A stretch of 44,359 nt of DNA from Oscillospiraceae bacterium. Its GTDB lineage: Bacteria; Bacillota; Clostridia; Oscillospirales; Ruminococcaceae. The position numbers were made by a program, and so were the translations under genes. Location of the stretch: NCBI GenBank assembly GCA_014799395.1, contig JAAVID010000101.1, positions 1-44,359 on the forward strand. Direction: 5' to 3'. Within the stretch, counting starts at the first letter, position 1. Every line of letters starts with the position of its first letter. Of the stretch, positions 6,659 to 14,981 are shown one piece after another. The notes under the pieces are model-generated. The model was not told the DNA's origin and did no database searches. It saw only the letters and a program-made list of their open reading frames with translations.

Positions 6659-7168
6659 ATGAAAAATATTGTACTTATCGGAATGCCCGCGGTCGGGAAA
6701 TCTACTATCGGGGTTCTTTTGGCGAAAACGCTCGGTTTTTCGTTTATTGATACCGACCTTATTATTCAGCAGGACACGGGCAGGCTGTTGCAGGATATTA
6801 TCGACAAGGACGGGCTGGACGCGTTCTGTATCGCGGAGGAACGCGCTATCTGCTCCGTTGCCGCGGAGGGGAACGCCGTCGTCGCGACGGGCGGCAGCGC
6901 GGTATACAGCCGCGAGGCTATGCTCCATTTGAAAGAGCACGGCATAGTTTACTACCTGTCGATACCGACCGAGGAGCTTACGGCGCGGCTCAAAAACATT
7001 AAAACGCGCGGTATCGCGAAGCGTCCCGAGGACACTATCGAGGACGTGTTCAAGCGGCGTATGGAGCTGTACCGTGAATACGCGGACATTACCGTGGACT
7101 GTCACGGCAAAACCGCCGAGGACACGGTCGCGGAAATTTGCGAATATCATAAATTAACGGGGAAATAA
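6659..7168 (+). CDS. Shikimate-kinase-like P-loop kinase, substrate site altered (169 aa)
   Basis: The fold is that of shikimate kinase: Walker A GMPAVGKST (8-16), IDTD (30-33), a VATGGS motif (about 75-80) and a lid-like LTARLKNIKTRGIAKRPED segment. However, true AroK has a GEx2FRxxE element whose Arg binds shikimate, and a GGG triplet. Here the corresponding stretch reads DGLDAFCIAEE, with Cys where the Arg should be, and the triplet is GGS. It may therefore phosphorylate another substrate, so I give no symbol. It starts 2 bases after tsaD and is probably co-expressed. There are no aromatic-pathway genes nearby. Confidence 0.82.
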   Translation: MKNIVLIGMPAVGKSTIGVLLAKTLGFSFIDTDLIIQQDTGRLLQDIIDKDGLDAFCIAEERAICSVAAEGNAVVATGGSAVYSREAMLHLKEHGIVYYLSIPTEELTARLKNIKTRGIAKRPEDTIEDVFKRRMELYREYADITVDCHGKTAEDTVAEICEYHKLTGK

Positions 7169-7185
7169 ATATTTTTAAAAACCTC

Positions 7186-7214
7186 TTGACAAACGGATAT
7201 AATCGTGCTATATT
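7186..7214 (+). promoter_or_regulatory. Promoter of the CPBP protease gene
   Basis: TTGACA (7186-7191), 17-base spacer, TATATT (7209-7214). The -10 element is embedded in the left arm of a long palindrome (7210-7238). Confidence 0.8.
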
Positions 7215-7238
7215 GTATATAGAGTTTATATACAATAT
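7210..7238. promoter_or_regulatory. Perfect 12-base inverted repeat, candidate operator
   Basis: ATATTGTATATA (7210-7221) and TATATACAATAT (7227-7238) are exact inverted repeats around GAGTT. The repeat covers the -10 box and the expected start point and ends just before the ribosome site. A dimeric repressor bound here would block transcription. A/T-rich and without a T tail, it is not a terminator. The regulator is unknown. Confidence 0.65.
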
Positions 7239-7258
7239 AAACGGAAAGGGTGAATTTT

Positions 7259-8362
7259 ATGTCCGAGGAAATAATTGAAATTAACGTGCAGACTGTTGAC
7301 CAAGAACCGCCTGCCGAAGCTCCGTCGCTTGTGCCGGGATTCAAGAGTATTTGCGTGCGGATAGGCATTATGATGATAATCGTGTTTGCGGCGAGGATAG
7401 TTGTGAACGTTATAGGCGCGCTTATCGTGCCGCACTTGTCCGGGACGATACTTATTTCGCCGACTGTCGCGTATCTTATCGACGCGGCGCTGTCGGTGGT
7501 GTTTTTGTATATTATCCCCATTACCGCGGCGATATTCCTGTTAAAGCGCCCGATGAAAGACCGTTTGGGGGAAATTTACGCGAAGCCGAAGTATTTCGGC
7601 AGGGCAATGGCGATGTTCCCCGCGGGATACGGCGTGGCTATCACCTGCAATCTGCTCACGCAGCTGCTGGGTCTGCTGTTTAAGGATACGCCGCTCGGCA
7701 ACTCGTTTACGGGCGTGCAGGAAACGCTCACCGCGCCCGATATGGGGAGCGCGGTGGTGCTGTTTATTCAGCTTACCGTGCTTGCGCCGCTCTTTGAGGA
7801 GTTCTGGTGCAGAGGGCTTATTATCGAGGCTTTACGCCCTTACGGAAACGGATTTGCTATCTTTGTTTCGGCGCTGCTTTTCGGTATTATTCACGCGAAT
7901 TTCGCGCAGTTTTTCTACGCTACGGCGCTCGGCATTTTCCTCGGCTACATCTACGTTTCAACGCGCAGCCTTGTCACGACTACCATTATGCACGCGATGT
8001 TCAACAGTATCTCGGGAATGCTGATACTGCTTTCGTCCGTGCCGTCGGTTGGCGAGTATCTGCTCTCGTCGATGAGCGGCGAGGCGGCAGAGGTAACTCC
8101 CGCGGTCGTGCTGTATATGGTATGGATGGGCTTTATTGTTCTGCTGTTGGCAGTCGGTATTATTATGGCTATCTATAAGTTCACGAAAATAAAAAAATAC
8201 CGAGTTCCCAAGGTGCAGACCGAAATATCGACGGGCAGACGGTGGGGGATATTCCTCTCGCGCATAAGCGTTATCGTTATGCTGATACTGGCGATAGATA
8301 CGTTTGCGACGCAGGAGGTCTCCAAGTTCTTTATCAAACTGGTAACGGGGAATTGGGATTAA
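7259..8362 (+). CDS. CPBP-family intramembrane glutamic protease
   Basis: A multi-pass membrane protein with a CPBP/Abi (Rce1-like) domain. Motif 1 is FEEFWCRG (EExxxR), motif 2 is FGIIHANFAQF and motif 3 is HAMFNS; these hold the catalytic Glu and His residues. Eight or more hydrophobic segments are visible, with extra helices on both sides of the domain. Family members cleave prenylated or membrane substrates, or protect producers against bacteriocins; the substrate here is unknown. ATG 7259 is chosen because AAAGGG ends 8 bases upstream; a GTG at 7250 sits inside that site. A candidate operator overlaps its promoter, so expression is probably controlled by a repressor. Confidence 0.9.
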   Translation: MSEEIIEINVQTVDQEPPAEAPSLVPGFKSICVRIGIMMIIVFAARIVVNVIGALIVPHLSGTILISPTVAYLIDAALSVVFLYIIPITAAIFLLKRPMKDRLGEIYAKPKYFGRAMAMFPAGYGVAITCNLLTQLLGLLFKDTPLGNSFTGVQETLTAPDMGSAVVLFIQLTVLAPLFEEFWCRGLIIEALRPYGNGFAIFVSALLFGIIHANFAQFFYATALGIFLGYIYVSTRSLVTTTIMHAMFNSISGMLILLSSVPSVGEYLLSSMSGEAAEVTPAVVLYMVWMGFIVLLLAVGIIMAIYKFTKIKKYRVPKVQTEISTGRRWGIFLSRISVIVMLILAIDTFATQEVSKFFIKLVTGNWD

Positions 8363-8379
8363 ATTACTCCGAAAAACTC

Positions 8380-8408
8380 TTTACTTTTCGGACGGACTGT
8401 GATATAAT
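8380..8408 (+). promoter_or_regulatory. Promoter of the TM2 gene
   Basis: TTTACT (8380-8385), 17-base spacer, TATAAT (8403-8408); start near 8415, 30 bases before the ATG. Confidence 0.75.
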
Positions 8409-8444
8409 TGTTGTGTAAACATTGAATTTTAATCGGAGGATAAT

Positions 8445-8975
8445 ATGGATAATCGACCTTCTGTCAGCTTAAAAAAGCCCGAGCCGTGGACCGATCCCGT
8501 TACGGGGGAGATATACCCCGGGGGCAATCCGAACGAGGTCTCGCAGCCGATACTGTCGGGTACATATCAGCCCAACGACGTTCCCGCGCCCGTAAACAAC
8601 GCGCAGGTGACCGTGGTGAATGACGGAATGAAGTTCTGCAAGTTCTGCGGACAAAAGATACTTAAGGAAGCCGTTATCTGCACGCACTGCGGACGTCAGG
8701 TGGAGCAGCTCCAAGGCTCCGCTCCTCAGCCTATCATTATCAACAACTCGAATAATAACAGCAACGTCAATCAGACCGTTGTCGGCGGCAAGCCCAAGGA
8801 GAAATGGGTCGCGTTTATACTTTGCTTCTTTTTCGGAATATTCGGTGTTCACCGCTTTTACGAGGGCAAGATAGGCACGGGGATACTGTGGCTCTTCACC
8901 TGGGGGCTTTTCGGTATCGGCTGGCTTGTCGACCTTATTATAATACTTACTAAGCCTAATCCGTATTATGTATAA
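8445..8975 (+). CDS. Zinc-ribbon TM2-domain protein (176 aa)
   Basis: A proline-rich start of about 60 residues is followed by a zinc ribbon (FCKFCGQ...CTHCGRQ, about 64-86), an Asn-rich linker and a C-terminal TM2 domain (about 118-176) with two membrane helices. The TM2 signature [20 protein letters not shown] is intact. TM2 proteins occur widely in bacteria and animals without a settled function. Its build, a small zinc-binding module joined to membrane helices, matches several other genes in this window. The ATG follows a GGAGGATA site; it has its own promoter and appears to be a single-gene transcript. Confidence 0.9.
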   Translation: MDNRPSVSLKKPEPWTDPVTGEIYPGGNPNEVSQPILSGTYQPNDVPAPVNNAQVTVVNDGMKFCKFCGQKILKEAVICTHCGRQVEQLQGSAPQPIIINNSNNNSNVNQTVVGGKPKEKWVAFILCFFFGIFGVHRFYEGKIGTGILWLFTWGLFGIGWLVDLIIILTKPNPYYV

Positions 8976-9257
8976 ACTTCGCCCCGCGCTTTTTGAGAGG
9001 GATTTTTTTGTGTAAATATTGTGTTAATAAATTATTACAAAATTGTAACCAAATTGTAACCGTTTTGTAATCGCTTTTTTGAGAGTAATATGTTATAATG
9101 TAATCAGAGGAGGAATAACTCCGAAAACCGATTTTTTCTTTATCAATCAGTTTTATTAGGTTTATATAAAGTTAATTTTATGGCAAAATGCATAAAAATA
9201 CCTTGACATTGTGCAATATTACAGAAATTTGTCGACTTAAATTAGCTGATTTTGATA
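8976..9257. other. Noncoding gap with tandem 11-bp repeats and a possible short RNA
   Basis: No gene is seen. Contents in order: a weak hairpin-like end after the TM2 gene with a T run (about 9003-9009); three tandem 11-base repeats (9043-9071); a TATAAT at 9094-9099; and GGAG-GAATAA-CTCC (about 9108-9122) followed by AAAACCGATTTTTT, which could end a very short transcript. The rest is A/T-rich. Confidence 0.5.
9043..9071. promoter_or_regulatory. Three tandem 11-bp repeats resembling a Pho-type box
   Basis: TTGTAAC starts at 9043 and 9054 and TTGTAAT at 9065: three copies exactly 11 bases apart. Read on the minus strand they are TTACA repeats at one-helix-turn spacing, the layout bound by OmpR/PhoB-class response regulators such as PhoP. 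They end at the -35 position relative to the TATAAT at 9094-9099. The first copy also forms a palindrome with upstream TTACAA. The regulator is inferred only. Confidence 0.45.
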
Positions 9258-9286
9258 TTGAAATAAACTTTCGGTTGAGTTATAAT
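9258..9286 (+). promoter_or_regulatory. Promoter of the solute-binding protein gene
   Basis: TTGAAA (9258-9263), 17-base spacer, TATAAT (9281-9286). The expected start near 9293 gives a leader of about 115 bases. Confidence 0.78.
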
Positions 9287-9292
9287 AAATAG

Positions 9293-9407
9293 TGATAAGG
9301 TAGGTGAATTTCTCTCGGGGATTTGAAGCTTCGGATCACCGGGGTATTCGCCAAGTACATACGGGGTTTCGAGACCGTGTGTGCACAATTCTAATGGAGG
9401 TGCATCA
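9293..9407 (+). other. 115-base leader with inverted repeats
   Basis: The untranslated leader is less A/T-rich than the flanking gap and holds a GGTGA...TCACC pair enclosing a GAAGCTTC palindrome (about 9302-9341), and several GGGG blocks. I do not recognise a known riboswitch. It could stabilise the message of an abundant protein. Confidence 0.35.
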
Positions 9408-10997
9408 ATGAAGAAATTTAGGTCAGTTGTTGCCGCTGCTATGGCGGCTACTATGGTGCTGACGATGACCGCGTGTGACGAAGAGGTCACTCCGAACGGC
9501 GGAGGAAACAGCGGAACACCGTCGGGTAATAACCCCACCCAGTCGTCGAGCAGCACAACAAGCTCCGCTCTCGCTACTTCGAGAGAGGAATATGTTGATT
9601 CCAACGTACAGGAAGCAGTAGGCAAGATTACGGATCAGCTCGAGGATCCCGATATGAAGGTAGAGAAGCGTATCAAGTGGCTCGCTTGGTATAACCTCGA
9701 GGAGTCTACTCCCGCGGGCGAGCTGTTCAAGACCGCTTACGGCATTCCCGAGACGGGCGACGATCCCACAGCGGCAGGCAATATCTTCGAGTGGGAAAAC
9801 GTTGCTTATGTAGACCGTTACACAAAGCTCAATCAGAATATCCAGGCGGACTTGTCTCCCGACCTGTTCCCGTTTGAGGGTACGGACTTCCCGATCGGCG
9901 TTGTTATGAACCGTTATCAGCCTATCGACGATCTGCTCGATCTGAGCCAGCCGAAGTGGGCGGGCGCTAAGGATCTTATGGATCAGTACGCTGTCAACGG
10001 CAGATATTACTGCGCATTCTGGGAGATCACTCTCGGCTCTCTTATGTGGTATAAGAAGAGCGCTATCGCAGAAATAGACGCTGAGGATCCCCAGGAGCTC
10101 TTCAAGCAGGGCAAGTGGGACTGGAACACGTTCCTTGACATAGGCAGAAAATGGCAGCAGAGCGGTACAGAGGACGCTCCCAGATACCTCTACGACGGTT
10201 GGGGCGTTGAGACCAACTTTATGCTCTCCACGGGCGTTCCGCTGGTTTCTCTTACCGACGGCAAGCTGACCGCAAATCTGCACGATAAGAACATTGAGAG
10301 AGCGGTTTCTTTCATTGAAACACTCGACGCCGAGAACCTGCCTTACCCGAGAGCTGAGCAGGGCTGGACTATCAGCCCCAGATCTTGGATCAACAACCAG
10401 AACCTGTTCTTCTGCGAAGGTATCTGGAGATATGAGGGTAACGGCTGGAACGGTAAGTCCGATACCGACGAGGAAAAGAAGGCTATGCAGAGCGCCGATG
10501 GTCTGAAGGACTACCGTATCAGATACAAGTGGGATGAGGACGAGATCAGAGTTGTTCCGTTCCCGAAAGACCCCGAGGCTGACAAGCACTATGTACAGCT
10601 TAAGCAGGATTCGCTTATGTGGGTAAAGGGTTCCACCAACAGAAACGGCGTTAAGGCTTGGATCGACTGCAGCGTAACCGCAGCGCTTGACCCCGAGACA
10701 ACAGAGGCAGCTAAGCAGCAGATGATCGACAACCCCACCAAGCAGTGGACTCGCGAGCTGCTCGACTTCCTGTATCCGCTTTACAAGCTCGATGGCTCCA
10801 GCCCCGTATATCCTGTTGCTGAGTTCCGTACAGGTCTGCCTTATCCTGTATACGACAGTAACGCTTCCGAGAGCCCCGTTGCCAGCCTGACCGACTTTAT
10901 CTACATTGATAATTCGTTCACAACACTCCGTGATACTCACGAGAGCACTATCCAGGCTGCAATCGACGACCTCAACAAGCAGTTGGGCGCGGCATAA
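9408..10997 (+). CDS. Extracellular solute-binding lipoprotein, sugar ABC type (529 aa)
   Basis: A lipoprotein signal is clear: MKKFRSVVAAAMAATMVLTM, then T-A-C with the lipidated Cys at about 23, followed by a Gly/Ser/Thr-rich linker. The mature part has the size and Trp/Tyr/Asp-rich character of family 1 (sugar-type) solute-binding proteins, tethered outside the membrane to feed an ABC importer. No permease or ATPase gene is adjacent; the gene stands alone between its own promoter and a strong terminator. Codon choice is narrow like that of the flagellin fragment, suggesting very high expression. ATG 9408 has GGAGGT 6 bases upstream. The ligand is not predictable. Confidence 0.88.
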   Translation: MKKFRSVVAAAMAATMVLTMTACDEEVTPNGGGNSGTPSGNNPTQSSSSTTSSALATSREEYVDSNVQEAVGKITDQLEDPDMKVEKRIKWLAWYNLEESTPAGELFKTAYGIPETGDDPTAAGNIFEWENVAYVDRYTKLNQNIQADLSPDLFPFEGTDFPIGVVMNRYQPIDDLLDLSQPKWAGAKDLMDQYAVNGRYYCAFWEITLGSLMWYKKSAIAEIDAEDPQELFKQGKWDWNTFLDIGRKWQQSGTEDAPRYLYDGWGVETNFMLSTGVPLVSLTDGKLTANLHDKNIERAVSFIETLDAENLPYPRAEQGWTISPRSWINNQNLFFCEGIWRYEGNGWNGKSDTDEEKKAMQSADGLKDYRIRYKWDEDEIRVVPFPKDPEADKHYVQLKQDSLMWVKGSTNRNGVKAWIDCSVTAALDPETTEAAKQQMIDNPTKQWTRELLDFLYPLYKLDGSSPVYPVAEFRTGLPYPVYDSNASESPVASLTDFIYIDNSFTTLRDTHESTIQAAIDDLNKQLGAA

Positions 10998-11017
10998 GCG
11001 TAAACCTAATATTCTCG

Positions 11018-11046
11018 GCTCCCTCCTTTTTGGAGGGAGCTTTTTT
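11018..11046 (+). terminator. Intrinsic terminator of the solute-binding protein gene
   Basis: GCTCCCTCC (11018-11026) pairs perfectly with GGAGGGAGC (11032-11040) and is followed by six T residues. Confidence 0.93.
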
Positions 11047-11079
11047 GTTATTTTTTAAAGGAGACAAATTATCGGGTTT

Positions 11080-11124
11080 CCAAAGAGCGAAGCCCTTTGG
11101 CACAGGGTCGGGGCGCGCAGCCCC
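11080..11124. repeat. Twin-hairpin intergenic palindromic unit
   Basis: Two adjacent hairpins: CCAAAG-AGC-GAA-GCC-CTTTGG (11080-11100) and GGGGC-GCGCA-GCCCC (11110-11124). The GCGAAGCCC-type core resembles short palindromic units that I recall as scattered between genes in Ruminococcaceae genomes. Only one copy is in this window, so repetitiveness is not shown here. Confidence 0.5.
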
Positions 11125-11188
11125 ACACCCCCTCCTCTCGGAGAGATGAATTTTCTGCTTTTTTTCACACTTAAAGGATATATATAGG

Positions 11189-11217
11189 TTGAATTTCTGC
11201 GCAAAATATGTTATAAT
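11189..11217 (+). promoter_or_regulatory. Promoter of the RING-like/GT operon
   Basis: TTGAAT (11189-11194), 17-base spacer, TATAAT (11212-11217); start near 11224, followed by an AAAGGAAAAGGAA ribosome region before ATG 11262. Confidence 0.78.
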
Positions 11218-11261
11218 TATAATGTGTATGTATATATAGAGCAACACGAAAGGAAAAGGAA

Positions 11262-12143
11262 ATGGCAGAATTACTTAAATTTGTAAATAAAATTTGTCCC
11301 GTCTGCAAAGCGCCGTTTACCGAGGGCGCGGATATAGTGGTGTGCCCCGTCTGCGGAACTCCGCACCATAGGGTGTGCTACGCGGTGCAGAACAAATGTG
11401 CGCTGGAGGAGCTCCACGCGCAGGGGTTCGTCTGGAACGGCAGACTTCCCGATGAGGAAGAACCCGTAAAGCCCGAACAGTCCGTTGACCCGCACCACGC
11501 GGAATATCCCTCCGATACTCCGCAGCTCTCCGAGGAGATGCTGGAAATGCTTGAGGAGCAAGATCCGCTGCACGAATTCATAAGCGGATTTGCGGACAAG
11601 ACTATCGGCACGGACGACGTGAGTATGCACGAGCTTTCGGCATATTCCGCGACTTCGATTTTCCATTACGGCAGGGCGTTCCGCTCTTTCCGCGGAATGG
11701 TCGACGGAAAAAAGCACAAGGTTTTCTTTAACGTGTGCAGCGGATTATTTGCGCCCGCGTTTCAGTTTTACCGCAAGATGGACTTTTTCGGCGTTATCGT
11801 GCTTATCGTGATGACCCTGCCGTCCGTGCTGATGACCTTTGCCGCAATGAACAGCGAAACGGGCGGCGTAAGCGACGGCGCGTATATGCTGTTTAACCTC
11901 TTCAATACGGCGGTTATGGTGATGCTGTGCATTTTCGGCGACTATATTTATTACCGGCACGCCGTAAAACGTATCCGCAAAATACGCGAGAACTTCAAGG
12001 ACAGACCGACCTCCGACGAGTACTATATGGCGCTCTACGAAAGCGGCAGACCATCCTTCGCGAGAGCGGCGCTCGGTCTGCTGGCAACGGCGTTTATGGA
12101 GGCTTGCGTTATCGCGCTGCCGTATATAATGCCGACTTTATAA
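11262..12143 (+). CDS. RING-like zinc domain plus DUF2628 membrane protein (293 aa)
   Basis: The N-terminus holds a prokaryotic RING-like zinc domain: CPVCKAPF, then CPVCGTPHHRVCY and a further Cys near 47 (about residues 12-50). An acidic linker follows, then three or four membrane helices (about 165-290) of the DUF2628 type. The zinc domain should face the cytoplasm. Bacterial RING-like domains are not known to be ubiquitin ligases, and no function is assigned. It leads a plus-strand group with three glycosyltransferase-type genes, with a 13-base gap to the next. It is the third kind of zinc-module membrane protein in this window. Confidence 0.85.
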   Translation: MAELLKFVNKICPVCKAPFTEGADIVVCPVCGTPHHRVCYAVQNKCALEELHAQGFVWNGRLPDEEEPVKPEQSVDPHHAEYPSDTPQLSEEMLEMLEEQDPLHEFISGFADKTIGTDDVSMHELSAYSATSIFHYGRAFRSFRGMVDGKKHKVFFNVCSGLFAPAFQFYRKMDFFGVIVLIVMTLPSVLMTFAAMNSETGGVSDGAYMLFNLFNTAVMVMLCIFGDYIYYRHAVKRIRKIRENFKDRPTSDEYYMALYESGRPSFARAALGLLATAFMEACVIALPYIMPTL

Positions 12144-12156
12144 GAGGTGATAAGAT

Positions 12157-13158
12157 ATGAAGTTAATAATTCAGATACCGTGTTATAACGAAGAAAAAAC
12201 GCTCGGCGTTACTATTGCCGACCTGCCGCGGCATATCGACGGGATCGACGAGATAGAATATCTTGTGATCGACGACGGAAGCACGGACGGAACGGTTATC
12301 CGCGCAAAGGAGCTGGGCGTTCATCATATCGTGAGCTTTCCGCACAACAGGGGGCTCGCAAAGGGCTTTATGGCGGGGATAGACGCTTGTCTGAGACTTG
12401 GCGCGGACATTATCGTCAACACCGACGCGGACAATCAATACTCGGGCGCGGACATTGAAAAGCTGGTTCGCCCCATACTTGAGGGCAGGGCGAATATGGT
12501 GATAGGCAACCGCAAGACCGATGAGATAGCGCATTTTTCGCCGCTGAAAAAGCGTCTGCAAAAGCTCGGGAGCGGCGTAGTCCGCAAGGCGAGCGGCACG
12601 GACGTTGTTGATACCACAAGCGGATTTCGGAGCTACTCGCGCGAGGCTGCAATGCGGCTTAACGTGCTGTCGGGCTACACCTATACGCTCGAAACGATAA
12701 TAACGGCGGGCGCGGACAAAAACAAGATACTGTCGGTGGATATTTCGACAAATCCCGAATTGCGCGAGAGCCGGCTTTTCAAGTCGATGTGGGGCTACAT
12801 AAAGCGCTCCGCCGCGACGATAATCCGCAACTACGTTATGCGCAAGCCGATGAAAACGTTTCTGATAATGGCTTCGGTGTTCGTTATCGCGGCGCTGGCG
12901 CTGGGGATAAGGTTTATCGTGTTGGCGTGTATGGGCGACGGCGCGGGGCACATACAGTCGCTGGTGCTTATGACGATACTGGCTATCGTGGGGATACAGG
13001 TCGGGATATTCGGGCTGCTTGCTGACGCGGTGTCGGACTGCCGCCGCGTTATGGACGAAACGCTGTTTCACGTCAAGCGGATAGAATACGACAACACAAA
13101 CCCGAACCGCAATTACAACGTTTGCAGCTACACTAAAGAGGAAATTGATAAAGAATGA
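12157..13158 (+). CDS. Membrane-anchored family 2 glycosyltransferase (DPM1/GtrB-like)
   Basis: A GT2 domain (about 1-225) begins KLIIQIPCYNEEKTLGVTI and has VIDDGSTDGT and the metal-binding DAD in VNTDADNQY. Two C-terminal membrane helices follow (about 230-300). Enzymes of this kind move a sugar from a nucleotide donor to undecaprenyl phosphate on the inner face of the membrane. The lipid-linked sugar is then used outside by GT-C enzymes. Two GT-C-like proteins follow at once (4-base overlap with the first), which fits that scheme well. The sugar is unknown. ATG 12157 has an AAGAGGTGATA site. Confidence 0.92.
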   Translation: MKLIIQIPCYNEEKTLGVTIADLPRHIDGIDEIEYLVIDDGSTDGTVIRAKELGVHHIVSFPHNRGLAKGFMAGIDACLRLGADIIVNTDADNQYSGADIEKLVRPILEGRANMVIGNRKTDEIAHFSPLKKRLQKLGSGVVRKASGTDVVDTTSGFRSYSREAAMRLNVLSGYTYTLETIITAGADKNKILSVDISTNPELRESRLFKSMWGYIKRSAATIIRNYVMRKPMKTFLIMASVFVIAALALGIRFIVLACMGDGAGHIQSLVLMTILAIVGIQVGIFGLLADAVSDCRRVMDETLFHVKRIEYDNTNPNRNYNVCSYTKEEIDKE

Positions 13159-14981
13159 GACACAGACTGGAACAATTTTATGCCGCGTTCGGCGACAGGG
13201 GCGTTATGTTTATCCTGTTCGCGTTTTCGGTGGTGGTGAACTCGCTGCTGACGGTGAGTATTTCGCTGCCCTCGGTGTTCCCCGACGAGATAAGCGTGGC
13301 GGGTATCGCGGCGTATTACACGGGAAACAGCTGGTCGGGGCTTATGGAGCAGATAGGCGGAGACTGCGGGTACGTACAGGCGCTTCTTTACGCGCCGCTG
13401 TTTCTCGTGCTGAAAAATCCGTATGCGCTGTACAAGGCAATGCTGGTCGTAAACGGCATACTGGTGAGCTTTATCCCGATGACGGCGTATCATCTCGCAG
13501 CGAAATTCGGCGTTATGCGCGTGAGGTTCAAGCTGCTGATAGCTATATGCTGCGGAATGTACTTTTCGTACCTTACAAGCTCGAAATTCATCTGGAACGA
13601 GGCTCTGGCAAGTCTTTTCGGGTGGCTGCTGGTGCTGTGTATGTTCAGCGCGTGGGATAGAAAAAACCGCTACGCCCGATTTACAATGTCAATGCTCGCG
13701 GGATTTTTGTGCGCGCTCTCTTATGCCGCGGACAAGAAAATGCTCGCGGTGGTGCTGGCGCTTATTCTGACCGTGCTGTTGTCGCGGCTGATGTTCAAGG
13801 AAAAGATAGTCAATCTTCCGATATTTTTTGTCTCGCTTACTATATCGTTAGCGACGGAATTTCTGGCGCGCGCTATGCTCATACAAAACGTATGGAACGG
13901 CGCGGGCAACGAAGCGACGGTAATTCCCGGACGTCTCGGACTTACGGGGAATTTCTTCGGGGTGTTTTTCTCGCACATTTACGCGTTTATGACCTCAACG
14001 TTCGGTATGGGCGCGGTCGCGGGCGCGCTGTTCGTGGTGCTTCTTATGACCTGGATAACGGAAATGATAACGCACAAGGGCGAGCCCTCGGAGAACGACA
14101 CAAAGGTCTACGAGCCCATCAAGCATAAATACGGACTGCGTATCACTATCTTCGCGCTGTTTCAGTTTCTGGCAATCGGCTGCGCTTCGATAATTTCCGC
14201 GCTGTTTTCGTTCAACACGGGAATGTCCGCGGACGGCTCTACGGTTTTCGGGCGCTACACCGACGGCATTGCGCCGTTTTCGATGTTTCTGGTGCTGGTG
14301 TTTGTGTTTTTGTACGGTATCGACCTCAAAAAGCTGCTGTTCAGCGCCGTGATATACGCGTATGCGTGTCTTTGCTTCGGACTGGCGGGTTATCCGCTCG
14401 TGAGCAGCGCGGACAGCAAGCTCACCGCCGCGGCTACGGGATTGCTCCCGCTCGACTTCGGAAACGGCACTTCCGCGGAGCTTACGGGAATGAGTTACGT
14501 TATAATGTCCTCCGTCGCGTTTTCCGTGCTCGCGCTGCTGATAGTGTTCGCGGCGTGCTCGCGAAAGCACCGCACGGGGCTGGTATCGCTTTCGATACTG
14601 TTTATGATAGCCTACACCTCGGCGTATTCGGGGCTGATTTATCTGCCCGCTGTCGGCGCGGAAAATTCCGAGAAAACCGAGCCGTATGTCGAGGTATCGA
14701 GACTGCTGTACAATACTACGCAGTCTCCTCCCATAATCACGTTTGAGACAGACCCGAGCCTTGCCGCGACCTTGCAGTTCCTCGCGCCCGATACAAGGGT
14801 GTCTATGCTGAGCAAGGGCGGACGAGTTCCCGAGTCGTGTCTGCTTATCGCGGAGAACGGCGTAGAAGCGCCTTTTGAGGGCGGCTCTTACGATATGGTC
14901 GGGCGGACCTCGAGCTACACCGTCTACGCTTACGGCGAGAGCGCGCGCGACTTTATGCGGTTCAGCGCCGAGAATGGGTGA
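13155..14981 (+). CDS. GT-C-like polytopic membrane glycosyltransferase 1 (608 aa)
   Basis: About 11-12 membrane helices and a short extracytoplasmic C-terminal part. In the first outer loop, VFPDEISVAGIAAY carries an acidic D-E pair where GT-C enzymes (PMT, ArnT, GT39/GT83) place their catalytic acid. Such enzymes take sugar from a polyprenyl-phosphate donor and attach it to a surface acceptor. The start overlaps the GT2 gene by 4 bases (ATGA), indicating translational coupling. The next gene is a paralogue with the same loop (TPDEYSVTAIAAY). Sequence families at this level are diverse, so the assignment rests on topology, motif and context. The acceptor (teichoic acid, protein, other glycan) is unknown. 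Confidence 0.78.
   Translation: MRHRLEQFYAAFGDRGVMFILFAFSVVVNSLLTVSISLPSVFPDEISVAGIAAYYTGNSWSGLMEQIGGDCGYVQALLYAPLFLVLKNPYALYKAMLVVNGILVSFIPMTAYHLAAKFGVMRVRFKLLIAICCGMYFSYLTSSKFIWNEALASLFGWLLVLCMFSAWDRKNRYARFTMSMLAGFLCALSYAADKKMLAVVLALILTVLLSRLMFKEKIVNLPIFFVSLTISLATEFLARAMLIQNVWNGAGNEATVIPGRLGLTGNFFGVFFSHIYAFMTSTFGMGAVAGALFVVLLMTWITEMITHKGEPSENDTKVYEPIKHKYGLRITIFALFQFLAIGCASIISALFSFNTGMSADGSTVFGRYTDGIAPFSMFLVLVFVFLYGIDLKKLLFSAVIYAYACLCFGLAGYPLVSSADSKLTAAATGLLPLDFGNGTSAELTGMSYVIMSSVAFSVLALLIVFAACSRKHRTGLVSLSILFMIAYTSAYSGLIYLPAVGAENSEKTEPYVEVSRLLYNTTQSPPIITFETDPSLAATLQFLAPDTRVSMLSKGGRVPESCLLIAENGVEAPFEGGSYDMVGRTSSYTVYAYGESARDFMRFSAENG

Noticed and set aside
9423-10940. 505-codon minus-strand frame opposite the solute-binding protein
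   Set aside because: Antisense shadow caused by narrow codon use of a highly expressed gene.
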